7,509 nucleotides of DNA. Origin: Pseudomonadales bacterium. GTDB taxonomy: Bacteria > Pseudomonadota > Gammaproteobacteria > Pseudomonadales > IMCC2047. Within the stretch, counting starts at the first letter, position 1. Each line of letters begins with the position of its first letter. Below, in pieces: positions 1-4,906 of the stretch. Position numbers and translations under genes: made by a program. The notes beneath the pieces were generated by a model, which saw only the letters and a program-made list of their open reading frames with translations, was not told where the DNA came from and did no database searches. Where the stretch lies: assembly GCA_021736745.1 (NCBI GenBank), contig JAIPFG010000154.1, forward strand, positions 1 to 7,509, read 5' to 3'.

Positions 1-942
1 GTGTTGGCCGTGGGCGGTGATAATCGGAAGTTTGTGAGTCTGGCTTGTATTAATATCGTGGTTGGTGCAAACGCGGGTGGTGCCTTTAGCCCATTTGGAG
101 ATATTACGACGCTGATGGTTTGGCAAAAAGGAGTCATCGCCTTTCAAGACTTCTTCGCTTTGTTTGTCCCGTCCTTGGTTAATTTTTTAATCCCGGCTGT
201 GATCATGCACTTTTTCATTCCCAATGAACAACCGCAACCTTGTGCCGACATTATTGCGACAAAGCGTGGCGCGAAGCGAATTGTATTGTTATTTCTTGCG
301 ACCATAGCCACGGCAGTGATGTTCCATTCCGCGTTAAATTTACCGCCGGTAATTGGCATGTTAACCGGCCTTGCTTATCTTCAGTTTTTTGGCTTTTTTC
401 TACGCATAACCTTGCCCAGGTCTTTAGCCAAGAAAAAAGAAATAGCGCAGGCGAATGGCGATAAACTAGCGTTGGAACGCTTGGGAGAGTCTGCGCCATT
501 TGACGTTTTCAGCGAAGTCGCTTCTGCCGAGTGGGATACGCTTTTGTTTTTCTGCGGCGTGGTACTCTGTGTCGGTGGTCTTGGTTATATCGGTTATTTG
601 TCGATGATATCAGAAGTGATGTATCTTCAGTGGGGCGCCACTCAAGCGAACATATTGGTCGGGTTGTTGTCGGCGATTGTTGACAATATTCCAGTGATGT
701 TTGCGGTATTGACGATGCAGCCGGAAATGTCTAACGGGCAGTGGCTGCTGGTGACAATGACAGCCGGTGTCGGGGGTAGCTTGCTCTCCATTGGCTCTGC
801 TGCGGGAGTGGCGCTAATGGGGCAGGCGCGAGGGAATTATACTTTTTTAAGTCATCTCAAATGGACGCCCGCAATTGCATTGGGCTATACCGGCAGCATT
901 GCAGTGCATATGTGGATTAACGCTTCTCATTTTAGCGGGTGA
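1..942 (+). CDS. nhaD: NhaD-type Na+/H+ antiporter, C-terminal part (5' end outside window)
   Basis: This is the last 313 codons of an inner-membrane sodium/proton antiporter of the NhaD family (ion transporter superfamily), which exports Na+ or Li+ in exchange for protons. Family members are about 450-500 residues, so roughly the first third lies outside the window. The GTG at base 1 is an internal valine codon, not a start. Family hallmarks, numbered from base 1, are ANAGGAFSPFGDITTLMVW (residues 23-41), the helix containing AIVDNIPVMFA (225-235) and SLLSIGSAAGVALMGQARG (260-278). Several hydrophobic segments (about 50-73, 93-110, 114-136, 180-200, 216-239, 247-274 and 288-306) are broken by a charged loop at 138-178. 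The gene converges on flgZ with 20 bases between stop codons, and I see no clear terminator. It is probably unrelated to the flagellar genes, although it would affect the sodium gradient if the motor is sodium-driven. Confidence 0.88.
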   Translation: MLAVGGDNRKFVSLACINIVVGANAGGAFSPFGDITTLMVWQKGVIAFQDFFALFVPSLVNFLIPAVIMHFFIPNEQPQPCADIIATKRGAKRIVLLFLATIATAVMFHSALNLPPVIGMLTGLAYLQFFGFFLRITLPRSLAKKKEIAQANGDKLALERLGESAPFDVFSEVASAEWDTLLFFCGVVLCVGGLGYIGYLSMISEVMYLQWGATQANILVGLLSAIVDNIPVMFAVLTMQPEMSNGQWLLVTMTAGVGGSLLSIGSAAGVALMGQARGNYTFLSHLKWTPAIALGYTGSIAVHMWINASHFSG

Positions 943-962
943 GGGTTGCTGATTGGATTTTG

Positions 963-1715
963 CTATTTGGTTTCCAGTCGGCGTGCTTCTCGCTGCAGGA
1001 AATAAACAAATCGGTCAATCGGTTTTTGTGAGGCTTTGTCGAGCCCTTCAAATTTAAAACCGCAGGTGGTTTCTCCCCAGTCTTTGACATAGCTGGCGTG
1101 CTTTAAAGTGACGGGGGCCTTTAGAGCAAAATCGTTGAGTGAAAAGTGGCATTCATCAAATTCATCTCCGCGTTGCATGGGCGGGGTGATTTCACCCTCA
1201 AAATTGATCCGGCAACCGCTAATGGATAAATCATAGAGCCTTCCGACCAATGTCTGATTGCGCTGTTGGGAGTGGACGGTTGCCTTGATTTGTAGTGCGC
1301 GCGCCACTGGCGCTCTAAAGGCGCTACGGCGTTGTTGATAGATCATTTCATCAGGAAGTTTAACCTTATAAAAGGCGATGTCTGACTGTATGCCGGAGCC
1401 CGATATAATATTTGGTCGAAAAAATAGGCTGACGCCTCCGTGGCTGCCCCTAATGGAAAAGGGGAGTTTTTGCATAGCGAGTAAATGACCTTCTTCGGGT
1501 GCGATTTCGTCGATGATCATATAGCCTTCGTCCAGCTCGGTTCTGAGAATTAAGCTGGTGTAGTAACGTTCCTTGTTTTCGAATTTGATGGTGATTGGCG
1601 TTCTGGCTTTTTGTACTGCGCTGAGAATGCTGAAAATCTGATGTTTATCTGAAATCGTGCGAACGCCGATAACATCTTGATCGTTGTTATCAGTCATTCC
1701 AGATTCTATGACCAT
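963..1715 (-). CDS. flgZ: PilZ-domain cyclic-di-GMP receptor, YcgR/FlgZ-type flagellar brake
   Basis: This 250-residue cytoplasmic protein has the two-domain layout of YcgR/FlgZ: an N-terminal YcgR-N beta domain (about residues 18-120), then a PilZ domain (about 127-240). Both c-di-GMP-binding motifs are intact: the arginine motif QRRSAFR (R129, R130, R134) and DLSISG (D162, S164, G167). The C-terminus, DRFVYFLQREARR, is typical of the family. In known members, ligand-bound protein docks on the flagellar motor and slows or biases rotation when c-di-GMP is high. Location beside flgN and flgM matches Pseudomonas, which supports FlgZ over a generic PilZ protein. The start at 1715 is preferred because AGG lies about 8 bases upstream; a second Met at residue 7 has a weaker ribosome site. 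A 110-base gap separates it from flgN and may hold its own promoter. The role is inferred from family and context. Confidence 0.9.
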   Translation of the reverse strand: MVIESGMTDNNDQDVIGVRTISDKHQIFSILSAVQKARTPITIKFENKERYYTSLILRTELDEGYMIIDEIAPEEGHLLAMQKLPFSIRGSHGGVSLFFRPNIISGSGIQSDIAFYKVKLPDEMIYQQRRSAFRAPVARALQIKATVHSQQRNQTLVGRLYDLSISGCRINFEGEITPPMQRGDEFDECHFSLNDFALKAPVTLKHASYVKDWGETTCGFKFEGLDKASQKPIDRFVYFLQREARRLETK

Positions 1716-1759
1716 AATATACCTGCAACTAATTGATTTTATTTATAGTTTAGTATGGT

Positions 1760-1773
1760 GGCTAAATTTTGCC
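1760..1773. promoter_or_regulatory. 14-base near-perfect palindrome in the flgN-flgZ gap
   Basis: GGCTAAATTTTGCC is a palindrome with one mismatched pair, and the flanking T and A extend it to TGGC-N8-GCCA (1759-1774). It sits about 45 bases upstream of the flgZ start, just downstream of the suggested promoter, where a repressor would act. The TAAATT core is shared with the FleQ box (GTCANTAAATTGAC, recalled from the literature), but the outer bases fit poorly (8 of 13). A role as an operator is a guess. Confidence 0.25.
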
Positions 1774-1785
1774 AGTGTTGGCCCG

Positions 1786-1815
1786 TTAATAAGGCAGACA
1801 ATAAGCCAGTGTCAA
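1786..1815 (-). promoter_or_regulatory. Possible sigma-70-like promoter for flgZ
   Basis: Read on the minus strand, a perfect TTGACA (1815-1810) is followed after 18 bases by TATTAA (1791-1786), which matches 4 of 6 positions of the -10 consensus. Transcription would begin near 1779, giving a leader of about 64 bases before flgZ. The -35 overlaps nothing coding, as it starts just beyond the flgN stop codon. The weak -10 and the 18-base spacer keep this tentative. If real, flgZ would be expressed independently of the sigma-28 flgMN transcript. Confidence 0.35.
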
Positions 1816-1825
1816 GGTCGATAGG

Positions 1826-2305
1826 TCATACTTTGGCCAGGGGTTGCTGCGCGTTAACTGATTTTGCCTGTCCGCTCTGTGTGTAAATTCTGCCACTGTT
1901 TTTATTACCCTGGATCAGATTGAGCAGTACGTCAACCTGTTGGCGAGAGCGATGGATGATTTTGCCGTTGATCAGATTTTCAACTTTACAGTTTTCCAGC
2001 TTTTGTTCCAGGTTACGCCATTTATCTGCACAGGTTTGCGCCGCGTTCTGGGTCAGGGATTTAAAAAAAGCCTGTGCGCCTTTTTCATCTGCTGGAAAAC
2101 CTTCAGATTGCAGCAGTTGGTTACGCTGTTGAGCGTTTTTTTCCAAGTTGGCGAGGAGTTGCGTTTTTCTTTCGAGAATGGTTTGTGTTAGCGCAGTGTT
2201 ATTCTGTGCCAAACTATCGCGCTCTTCCTGCAATACTTGGATTAGTTGATCAAGCATATCCGATGCTTCCTGCATCGAAGAGGAAAAAAGTTCTTGATGA
2301 GTCAT
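1826..2305 (-). CDS. flgN: FlgN flagellar export chaperone for hook-filament junction proteins
   Basis: This 159-residue cytoplasmic protein is mostly helical and rich in Gln, Asn, Leu and Glu, with heptad-like patterning over about residues 5-65 and 85-130, as expected of the FlgN family. FlgN chaperones bind FlgK and FlgL (hook-filament junction proteins) and deliver them to the type III export gate. The segment LLNLIQGNKNSGRIYTQSG (127-145), just before a disordered tail, corresponds to the conserved C-terminal FlgN region. The ATG at 2305 has GGAG about 8 bases upstream. The gene lies 57 bases downstream of flgM on the same strand and is almost certainly cotranscribed with it, as in the flgMN operons of enterics and Pseudomonas. 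FlgN sequences diverge strongly, so part of the assignment rests on position after flgM. Confidence 0.9.
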   Translation of the reverse strand: MTHQELFSSSMQEASDMLDQLIQVLQEERDSLAQNNTALTQTILERKTQLLANLEKNAQQRNQLLQSEGFPADEKGAQAFFKSLTQNAAQTCADKWRNLEQKLENCKVENLINGKIIHRSRQQVDVLLNLIQGNKNSGRIYTQSGQAKSVNAQQPLAKV

Positions 2306-2340
2306 GGGTTATCTCCAGTCTGTTGTGATAGGCAATGGCA

Positions 2341-2355
2341 TCAGCAAAATGCTGA
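2341..2355 (-). other. Small hairpin between flgM and flgN
   Basis: TCAGCA-AAA-TGCTGA is a perfect 6-base inverted repeat with a 3-base loop, 7 bases past the flgM stop and about 36 bases before the flgN start. No U-run follows on the minus-strand transcript, so it is unlikely to be an intrinsic terminator. It could protect or process the bicistronic mRNA, or be chance. Confidence 0.25.
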
Positions 2356-2362
2356 GCAACCA

Positions 2363-2668
2363 CTACTTAAACTCAAAATTGATAATATCCTGAGCGAGAC
2401 TGAAGCTATCAATATCAAACTGGCCACGGTTGAGTGCGTCACGAATGGCATCCACACGATCCTGGTCAACTTCAGGCAAACGGCTGATTTGTGCTTCCAG
2501 TTTGCTTAACAACTGTGCCTGTGAGCTAAGAGCGAAGTTATCACCCGTGGCATCGCTTGTTGTTTCGAGCGCTGGTTGATTTTCAGCACCAACGGAATCC
2601 ACTCGGCTTGGTTTTTTACCCGTGCCGTTTGTAACTGTTGGTGTAAGCCCGTTAATGTCGTTAACCAT
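2363..2668 (-). CDS. flgM: FlgM anti-sigma-28 factor
   Basis: FlgM binds and holds the flagellar sigma factor FliA (sigma-28) inactive until the hook is complete, then is exported through the hook-basal body, releasing FliA for late genes. The product is 101 residues, the usual FlgM length. The N-terminal half (1-45), rich in Thr, Asn, Gly and Ser, looks disordered. The conserved sigma-binding C-terminal helices are visible: QAQLLSKLEAQISRLPEVD (50-68), then DRVDAIRDALNRGQFDIDS (70-88) and a final helix through INFEFK. The ATG at 2668 has a weak purine-rich site (AGAGAAAAG) upstream. A strong sigma-28 promoter lies 32 bases before the start, giving the usual FliA-FlgM feedback loop. flgN follows. 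flgA lies 153 bases upstream on the same strand, so read-through from flgA could provide early FlgM. Confidence 0.95.
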   Translation of the reverse strand: MVNDINGLTPTVTNGTGKKPSRVDSVGAENQPALETTSDATGDNFALSSQAQLLSKLEAQISRLPEVDQDRVDAIRDALNRGQFDIDSFSLAQDIINFEFK

Positions 2669-2699
2669 ATCTTTTCTCTAGATTTCCCTAGTATGAATG

Positions 2700-2726
2700 C
2701 TATCGACCGTTTGCAGAGTAACTTTA
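2700..2726 (-). promoter_or_regulatory. Sigma-28 (FliA) promoter of flgMN
   Basis: On the minus strand, TAAAGTTA (2726-2719), an 11-base spacer and GTCGATAG (2707-2700) match the FliA consensus TAAAGTTT-N11-GCCGATAA at 13 of 16 positions, with correct spacing. Transcription should begin about 7-10 bases further on, leaving a leader of roughly 25 bases before the flgM ATG at 2668. Its placement directly upstream of the anti-sigma-28 gene is the textbook arrangement. Confidence 0.88.
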
Positions 2727-2756
2727 GCAGTTTTCAGGATAACTTGGTCGTATATT

Positions 2757-2816
2757 ATCAATTTGCCTCTTTAATTAAATTCAATTTTCGTCTGGGGTGA
2801 TTAAGATCAATTGCCT
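2757..2816. repeat. Imperfect direct repeat in the flgA-flgM gap
   Basis: ATCAATTTGCCT (2757-2768) and ATCAATTGCCT (2806-2816) differ by one T and start 49 bases apart. Both lie between the end of flgA and the sigma-28 promoter of flgM. The surrounding stretch is AT-rich, including TTAATTAAAT (2771-2780). They could be a paired protein-binding site or chance; I see no terminator hairpin for flgA in this gap. Confidence 0.3.
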
Positions 2817-2821
2817 AGCGT

Positions 2822-3553
2822 CTAAATAACCACTTCAACCACACCTTTTTTCTTCACCCTAGCTCTCACTACTCTCTTCGACGCTCGGTTTTCAACGTTG
2901 ATTTGCTGGCCAATACGGCCGTCGGTAAGCGCAATCCCCGGGCTGCTCACGGACAGCGAACCTTTAGTAGCGATAATCATCACTTCATCCCCTTTTTTGA
3001 CTACCTTGGGTTCTTCGATCATTCGTGGGGTAATGACGCCGTTCATTGTCACTGAGCGTTTAAGTCGTTTATTGGATACTTGATTAATTTGCGTGAAATA
3101 ACCTTGGGTTAGACTCGAGACTTCCCGTTCACTTAATTGAAGATCCTGAGCTTGCAGCAGTTTTCCTGTGGTAGCCGGAGCGCGCAGGGTAACGATCTTC
3201 TTGAAGACCTGGACTGTTAACGGGACATAGATCGACCAAGGTGTTGCGCCGTGACATTCTACTTTCGCCGTAACCCTTCCCAATAGTTTGGCTGTGCCCA
3301 GATCAACGGAAAGAGGGGCCTCGCAATCGGAAAGACGTAACCTGGGATCGACACGCGCTACCTTGTAGCTTACGCGCTGGCCTTTTTGCTGGACGATGTT
3401 TTGTACTTTTAGTTGCCGGGCGACTTCGCGCTCAACGCTTTGTTTGATTTGCCTTGAGCTGGTGGCTGCCCCACTGAAATTGGGTAGCACGAGCAGTGTA
3501 AGCAAGGCCAGGATGAGAAAAGTGTGACGGCTATTTGTTCTGTATGAGTGCAT
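2822..3553 (-). CDS. flgA: FlgA, periplasmic chaperone for flagellar P-ring assembly
   Basis: FlgA helps FlgI subunits assemble into the P ring around the rod in the periplasm. The 243-residue precursor has a clear Sec signal peptide: basic N-terminus (R5, R9), hydrophobic core TFLILALLTLLVLPNF (11-26) and likely cleavage after A29 or A30. The mature part has the FlgA N-domain, with two cysteines (C77 in LSDCEAPL and C100 in VECHG) placed as a probable disulfide pair. A C-terminal SAF/ChapFlgA domain follows, from KLLQAQDL (131-138) to the end, including KKGDEVMIIATKGSLSV (186-202) and ALTDGRIGQQINVENRAS (208-225). An in-frame TGA five codons upstream of the ATG at 3553 fixes the earliest start, though no good Shine-Dalgarno is visible. 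I see no convincing promoter. Pseudomonas and Vibrio have cheV and cheR upstream of flgA; here flgA faces flgB directly. Confidence 0.95.
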   Translation of the reverse strand: MHSYRTNSRHTFLILALLTLLVLPNFSGAATSSRQIKQSVEREVARQLKVQNIVQQKGQRVSYKVARVDPRLRLSDCEAPLSVDLGTAKLLGRVTAKVECHGATPWSIYVPLTVQVFKKIVTLRAPATTGKLLQAQDLQLSEREVSSLTQGYFTQINQVSNKRLKRSVTMNGVITPRMIEEPKVVKKGDEVMIIATKGSLSVSSPGIALTDGRIGQQINVENRASKRVVRARVKKKGVVEVVI

Positions 3554-3609
3554 CGGTTTTGTAAATCATCAATTTTCCGTTTATGCCCCTTTTGAACATT
3601 CTATAAAAA

Positions 3610-3823
3610 GCGGCAGTAAATTGGCGCTTTCTCTGTCAATCATGGCGTTGATAGAGTTAAAGCAATATCTGTGCCGATTAAATATCGACGGAGATGCTCT
3701 ATGTACAGCCAAGTATGCCCATTCGGATGATAGGGGAGACCGGGAGTGCCACTGCTTTTCGGTACGTATTAATTGAGCCATGCGGTAACCAAAACCGGCC
3801 AAAAAGCGGAATTTACTTGCCGC
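3610..3823. repeat. Pair of inverted ~21-base repeats bounding a 214-base segment
   Basis: GCGGCAGTAAATTGGCGCTT (from 3610, then one more T at 3630) recurs on the opposite strand as GCGGCAAGTAAATTCCGCTT (from 3823, continuing TT to 3802). Aligned, 19 bases match, with two one-base gaps and one mismatch. Each copy is also self-complementary: AAAGCG/CGCTTT around a 12-base loop on the left, AGCGG/CCGCT around a 10-base loop on the right. TCTAT flanks both sides (3600-3604 and 3824-3828), like a short target duplication. This fits a MITE-like insertion remnant; two operators for divergent promoters are the alternative. Confidence 0.55.
3612..3625. promoter_or_regulatory. FleQ-box-like site upstream of flgA
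   Basis: GGCAGTAAATTGGC matches the Pseudomonas FleQ box GTCANTAAATTGAC (recalled from the literature) at 11 of 13 defined positions. It lies 59-72 bases upstream of the flgA start. FleQ is the flagellar master regulator whose DNA-binding activity responds to c-di-GMP. A -10-like TATAGA follows on the minus strand (3605-3600) without a -35, which could fit an activator-dependent promoter. The match could also be incidental, as the site is part of the inverted repeat described above. Confidence 0.4.
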
Positions 3824-3848
3824 TCTATCAGATTTCTTTTATGAAAAA

Positions 3849-3864
3849 GTCAATAACATATTGA
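3849..3864. promoter_or_regulatory. Palindrome upstream of the flgB sigma-54 promoter
   Basis: TCAATA-ACA-TATTGA (3850-3864) is a perfect inverted repeat with 6-base arms, preceded by G3849. The left part, GTCAATAA, equals the left half of the FleQ box; the right half-site is displaced by two bases. Its centre lies about 29 bases upstream of the -24 GG of the sigma-54 promoter. A bacterial enhancer-binding protein (FleQ, FleR or FlrC type) is a plausible ligand, but this is inferred from position and sequence only. Confidence 0.4.
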
Positions 3865-3884
3865 AATAAAAAGAAAATATTAAT

Positions 3885-3900
3885 TGGCACGCTTTCTGCT
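3885..3900 (+). promoter_or_regulatory. Sigma-54 (RpoN) promoter of flgBCDEF
   Basis: TGGCACG-CTTT-CTGCT matches the sigma-54 consensus TGGCACG-N4-TTGCW with a single deviation. The invariant GG (3886-3887) and GC (3898-3899) are exactly 10 bases apart. Transcription is predicted near 3911, giving a leader of about 67 bases before flgB. Sigma-54 promoters need an enhancer-binding activator, here most likely the FleR/FlrC-type response regulator that controls middle flagellar genes in polar flagellates. Confidence 0.9.
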
Positions 3901-3916
3901 AGTACCCTTGATGAAA

Positions 3917-3929
3917 ACCGATTTTCGGT
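3917..3929 (+). other. Hairpin at the 5' end of the flgB leader
   Basis: ACCGA-TTT-TCGGT is a perfect 5-base stem with a 3-base loop, starting about 6 bases after the predicted start of transcription. A hairpin this near a 5' end commonly stabilises an mRNA. As dyad DNA it could also be a downstream activator site, since FlrC-type regulators are known to bind near or below the start. No U-run follows, so termination is unlikely. Confidence 0.35.
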
Positions 3930-3977
3930 CATGACATAACAATGACAGATTACACAGAATGAAAAAGAGAAATCACC

Positions 3978-4373
3978 ATGCCGATTAATTTTGAAGCAGC
4001 CTTGGGAATCCATGATCAAGCGCTGGCTATCCACAGCCGACGAGCTGAAATTTTGGCGAACAATATTGTCAATGCGGATACGCCGGGATTTAAGGCACGA
4101 GATGTGAATTTTGGCGAGATACTCAGCAGCCAAATGAAACAAAGAGTGCGCCTCTCGGCAACCAATAGCCGGCATATTTCGACATCGGCCAATACCCTGG
4201 CGGGTGAGTCGCTGCAGTACCGTGTTCCATTGCAACCATCACTGGATGGTAATACGGTCGATTTGCAGATGGAGCAGGCCGAGTATGCAAAAAATGCATT
4301 GCGCTTTCAGTCGAGTCTTACCTTCCTTAACGGGAAGTTTCAAGGGTTACGTAAGGCAATAAAAGGAGAATAG
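3978..4373 (+). CDS. flgB: FlgB proximal rod protein
   Basis: FlgB is a component of the proximal rod, which crosses the periplasm and joins the MS ring and export apparatus to the distal rod. The 131-residue product has the expected length. It carries the N-terminal flagellar rod signature ILANNIVNADTPGFKARDVN (25-44) and the C-terminal helix region DGNTVDLQMEQAEYAKNAL (90-108), followed by RFQSSLTFLNGKFQGLR. There is no signal peptide, as expected for a type III export substrate. The ATG at 3978 has a weak AGAGA site 9 bases upstream. It is the first gene of the flgBCDEF operon, behind the sigma-54 promoter, and is followed after 3 bases by flgC. A 135-codon open frame on the opposite strand is only a shadow of this gene. 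Confidence 0.97.
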   Translation: MPINFEAALGIHDQALAIHSRRAEILANNIVNADTPGFKARDVNFGEILSSQMKQRVRLSATNSRHISTSANTLAGESLQYRVPLQPSLDGNTVDLQMEQAEYAKNALRFQSSLTFLNGKFQGLRKAIKGE

Positions 4374-4376
4374 GGC

Positions 4377-4808
4377 ATGTCACTATCACACATTTTTGAT
4401 GTAGCCGGATCCGGCATGGCTGCGCAAACGATCAGGTTGAATACCGTGTCCAGCAATATCGCCAATGCTGAAAGCGTTAGCAGTAGTATCGGCGAAACCT
4501 ACCGGGCAAGACATCCGGTTTTTTCGGTGATCAAAGCACAGTTTGATGAGTTTGATTTTAGTGAAAACCGAGGGGCCGGACGTGGTGTTCAGGTAGAAGG
4601 GATTGTCGAAAGTCAGGCGCCATTGCGCAGGCAATATCAACCGGATCACCCCATGGCGGATCAAGAGGGATTTGTGTTCTACCCCAACGTTAATGTGGTG
4701 GAAGAAATGGCGGATATGATTTCCGCTTCCCGCTCATTCGAAACCAATGTTGAAATGATGAACACCGCTAAGCAATTGATGCAGCGGATATTAACGTTAG
4801 GGCAGTAA
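4377..4808 (+). CDS. flgC: FlgC proximal rod protein
   Basis: FlgC is another proximal rod subunit, exported through the flagellar type III apparatus and stacked with FlgB and FlgF. The 143-residue protein has the family length. Its N-terminal signature is IRLNTVSSNIANAESVSS (19-36), followed by TYRARHPVF (41-49). The C-terminal assembly helix is NVNVVEEMADMISASRSFET (104-123), then NVEMMNTAKQLMQRILTLG. The start is well supported by AGGAG within the end of flgB; only 3 bases separate the genes, suggesting translational coupling. The middle (50-100) is short and variable, as usual. A 98-base gap, the largest inside this operon, precedes flgD. Confidence 0.97.
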   Translation: MSLSHIFDVAGSGMAAQTIRLNTVSSNIANAESVSSSIGETYRARHPVFSVIKAQFDEFDFSENRGAGRGVQVEGIVESQAPLRRQYQPDHPMADQEGFVFYPNVNVVEEMADMISASRSFETNVEMMNTAKQLMQRILTLGQ

Positions 4809-4814
4809 CTGCGA

Positions 4815-4838
4815 CAGCGAACGGGAATATCCGTGCTG
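4815..4838 (+). other. Possible hairpin in the flgC-flgD gap
   Basis: CAGC (4815-4818) pairs with GCTG (4835-4838) and ACGG (4821-4824) with CCGT (4831-4834), around a GAATAT loop, with a two-base bulge (GA) on the left arm. It begins 6 bases past the flgC stop. No T-run follows, so it is not a standard terminator. It might mark an mRNA processing or stability boundary between rod and hook genes. I see no promoter in this gap. Confidence 0.25.
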
Positions 4839-4906
4839 CTAGTTACAACCATTAACGCAATAGATAAACCAAAAACTCAGTACCTTTGCAGTGGAAGGAT
4901 TAAGCC

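Larger units (their letters stand above)
3554..3977. other. Divergent flgA-flgB intergenic region without a convincing gene
   Basis: This 424-base region separates two divergent operons. Its right third holds a sigma-54 promoter and an AT-rich tract (3837-3885, only 6 G or C in 49 bases). Its middle (3610-3823) is bounded by inverted copies of a ~21-base sequence. Short open frames exist: plus-strand ATG at 3642 (44 codons) and 3694 (56 codons), and a minus-strand TTG-start frame 3581-3802 (73 codons). None has a ribosome-binding site, recognisable family or clear coding signature. No tRNA, terminator or recognisable cheV/cheR remnant was seen. Confidence 0.7.

Noticed and set aside
951..979. 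GATTGGA ... TCCAGTC dyad at the nhaD-flgZ junction as a bidirectional terminator
   Set aside because: The loop is 15 bases, the stem needs a G-T pair, and there is no T-run on either side.
1920..2509. Several plus-strand open frames of 70-87 codons across flgN and flgM
   Set aside because: They are opposite-strand shadows of recognisable flgN and flgM and show no family signature.
3621..3636. TTGGCGCTTTCTCTGT, a partial look-alike of the flgB sigma-54 promoter
   Set aside because: It has GT where the essential -12 GC should be, and no gene starts downstream in that direction.
3660..3680. Sigma-28-like TAAAGCAA...GCCGATTA on the plus strand
   Set aside because: The spacing from TAAA to GCCGAT is 11 bases rather than 15, which FliA promoters do not tolerate, and no gene follows properly.
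3693..3711. Sigma-54-like TTGGCTG...AGCA on the minus strand, a candidate flgA promoter
   Set aside because: The GG-to-GC spacing is 11 bases instead of the strict 10, and the leader would be long.
3642..3776. 44-codon plus-strand frame starting MALIELKQYL, with four cysteines
   Set aside because: No Shine-Dalgarno precedes it, I recognise no family, and it overlaps other equally short frames. Chance or a decayed fragment is more likely than a small gene.
3581..3802. 73-codon minus-strand open frame upstream of flgA
   Set aside because: It begins with TTG and lacks a ribosome-binding site there or at the internal ATG (3781). The protein is not recognisable and it spans the repeat-bounded segment, so it is probably non-coding.
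3694..3864. 56-codon plus-strand frame
   Set aside because: No ribosome-binding site and no family likeness. It runs through the right repeat arm and into the AT-rich promoter tract.
3828..4235. 135-codon minus-strand open frame overlapping flgB and its promoter
   Set aside because: It is antisense to the well-supported flgB coding region and covers the sigma-54 promoter; a frame shadow.
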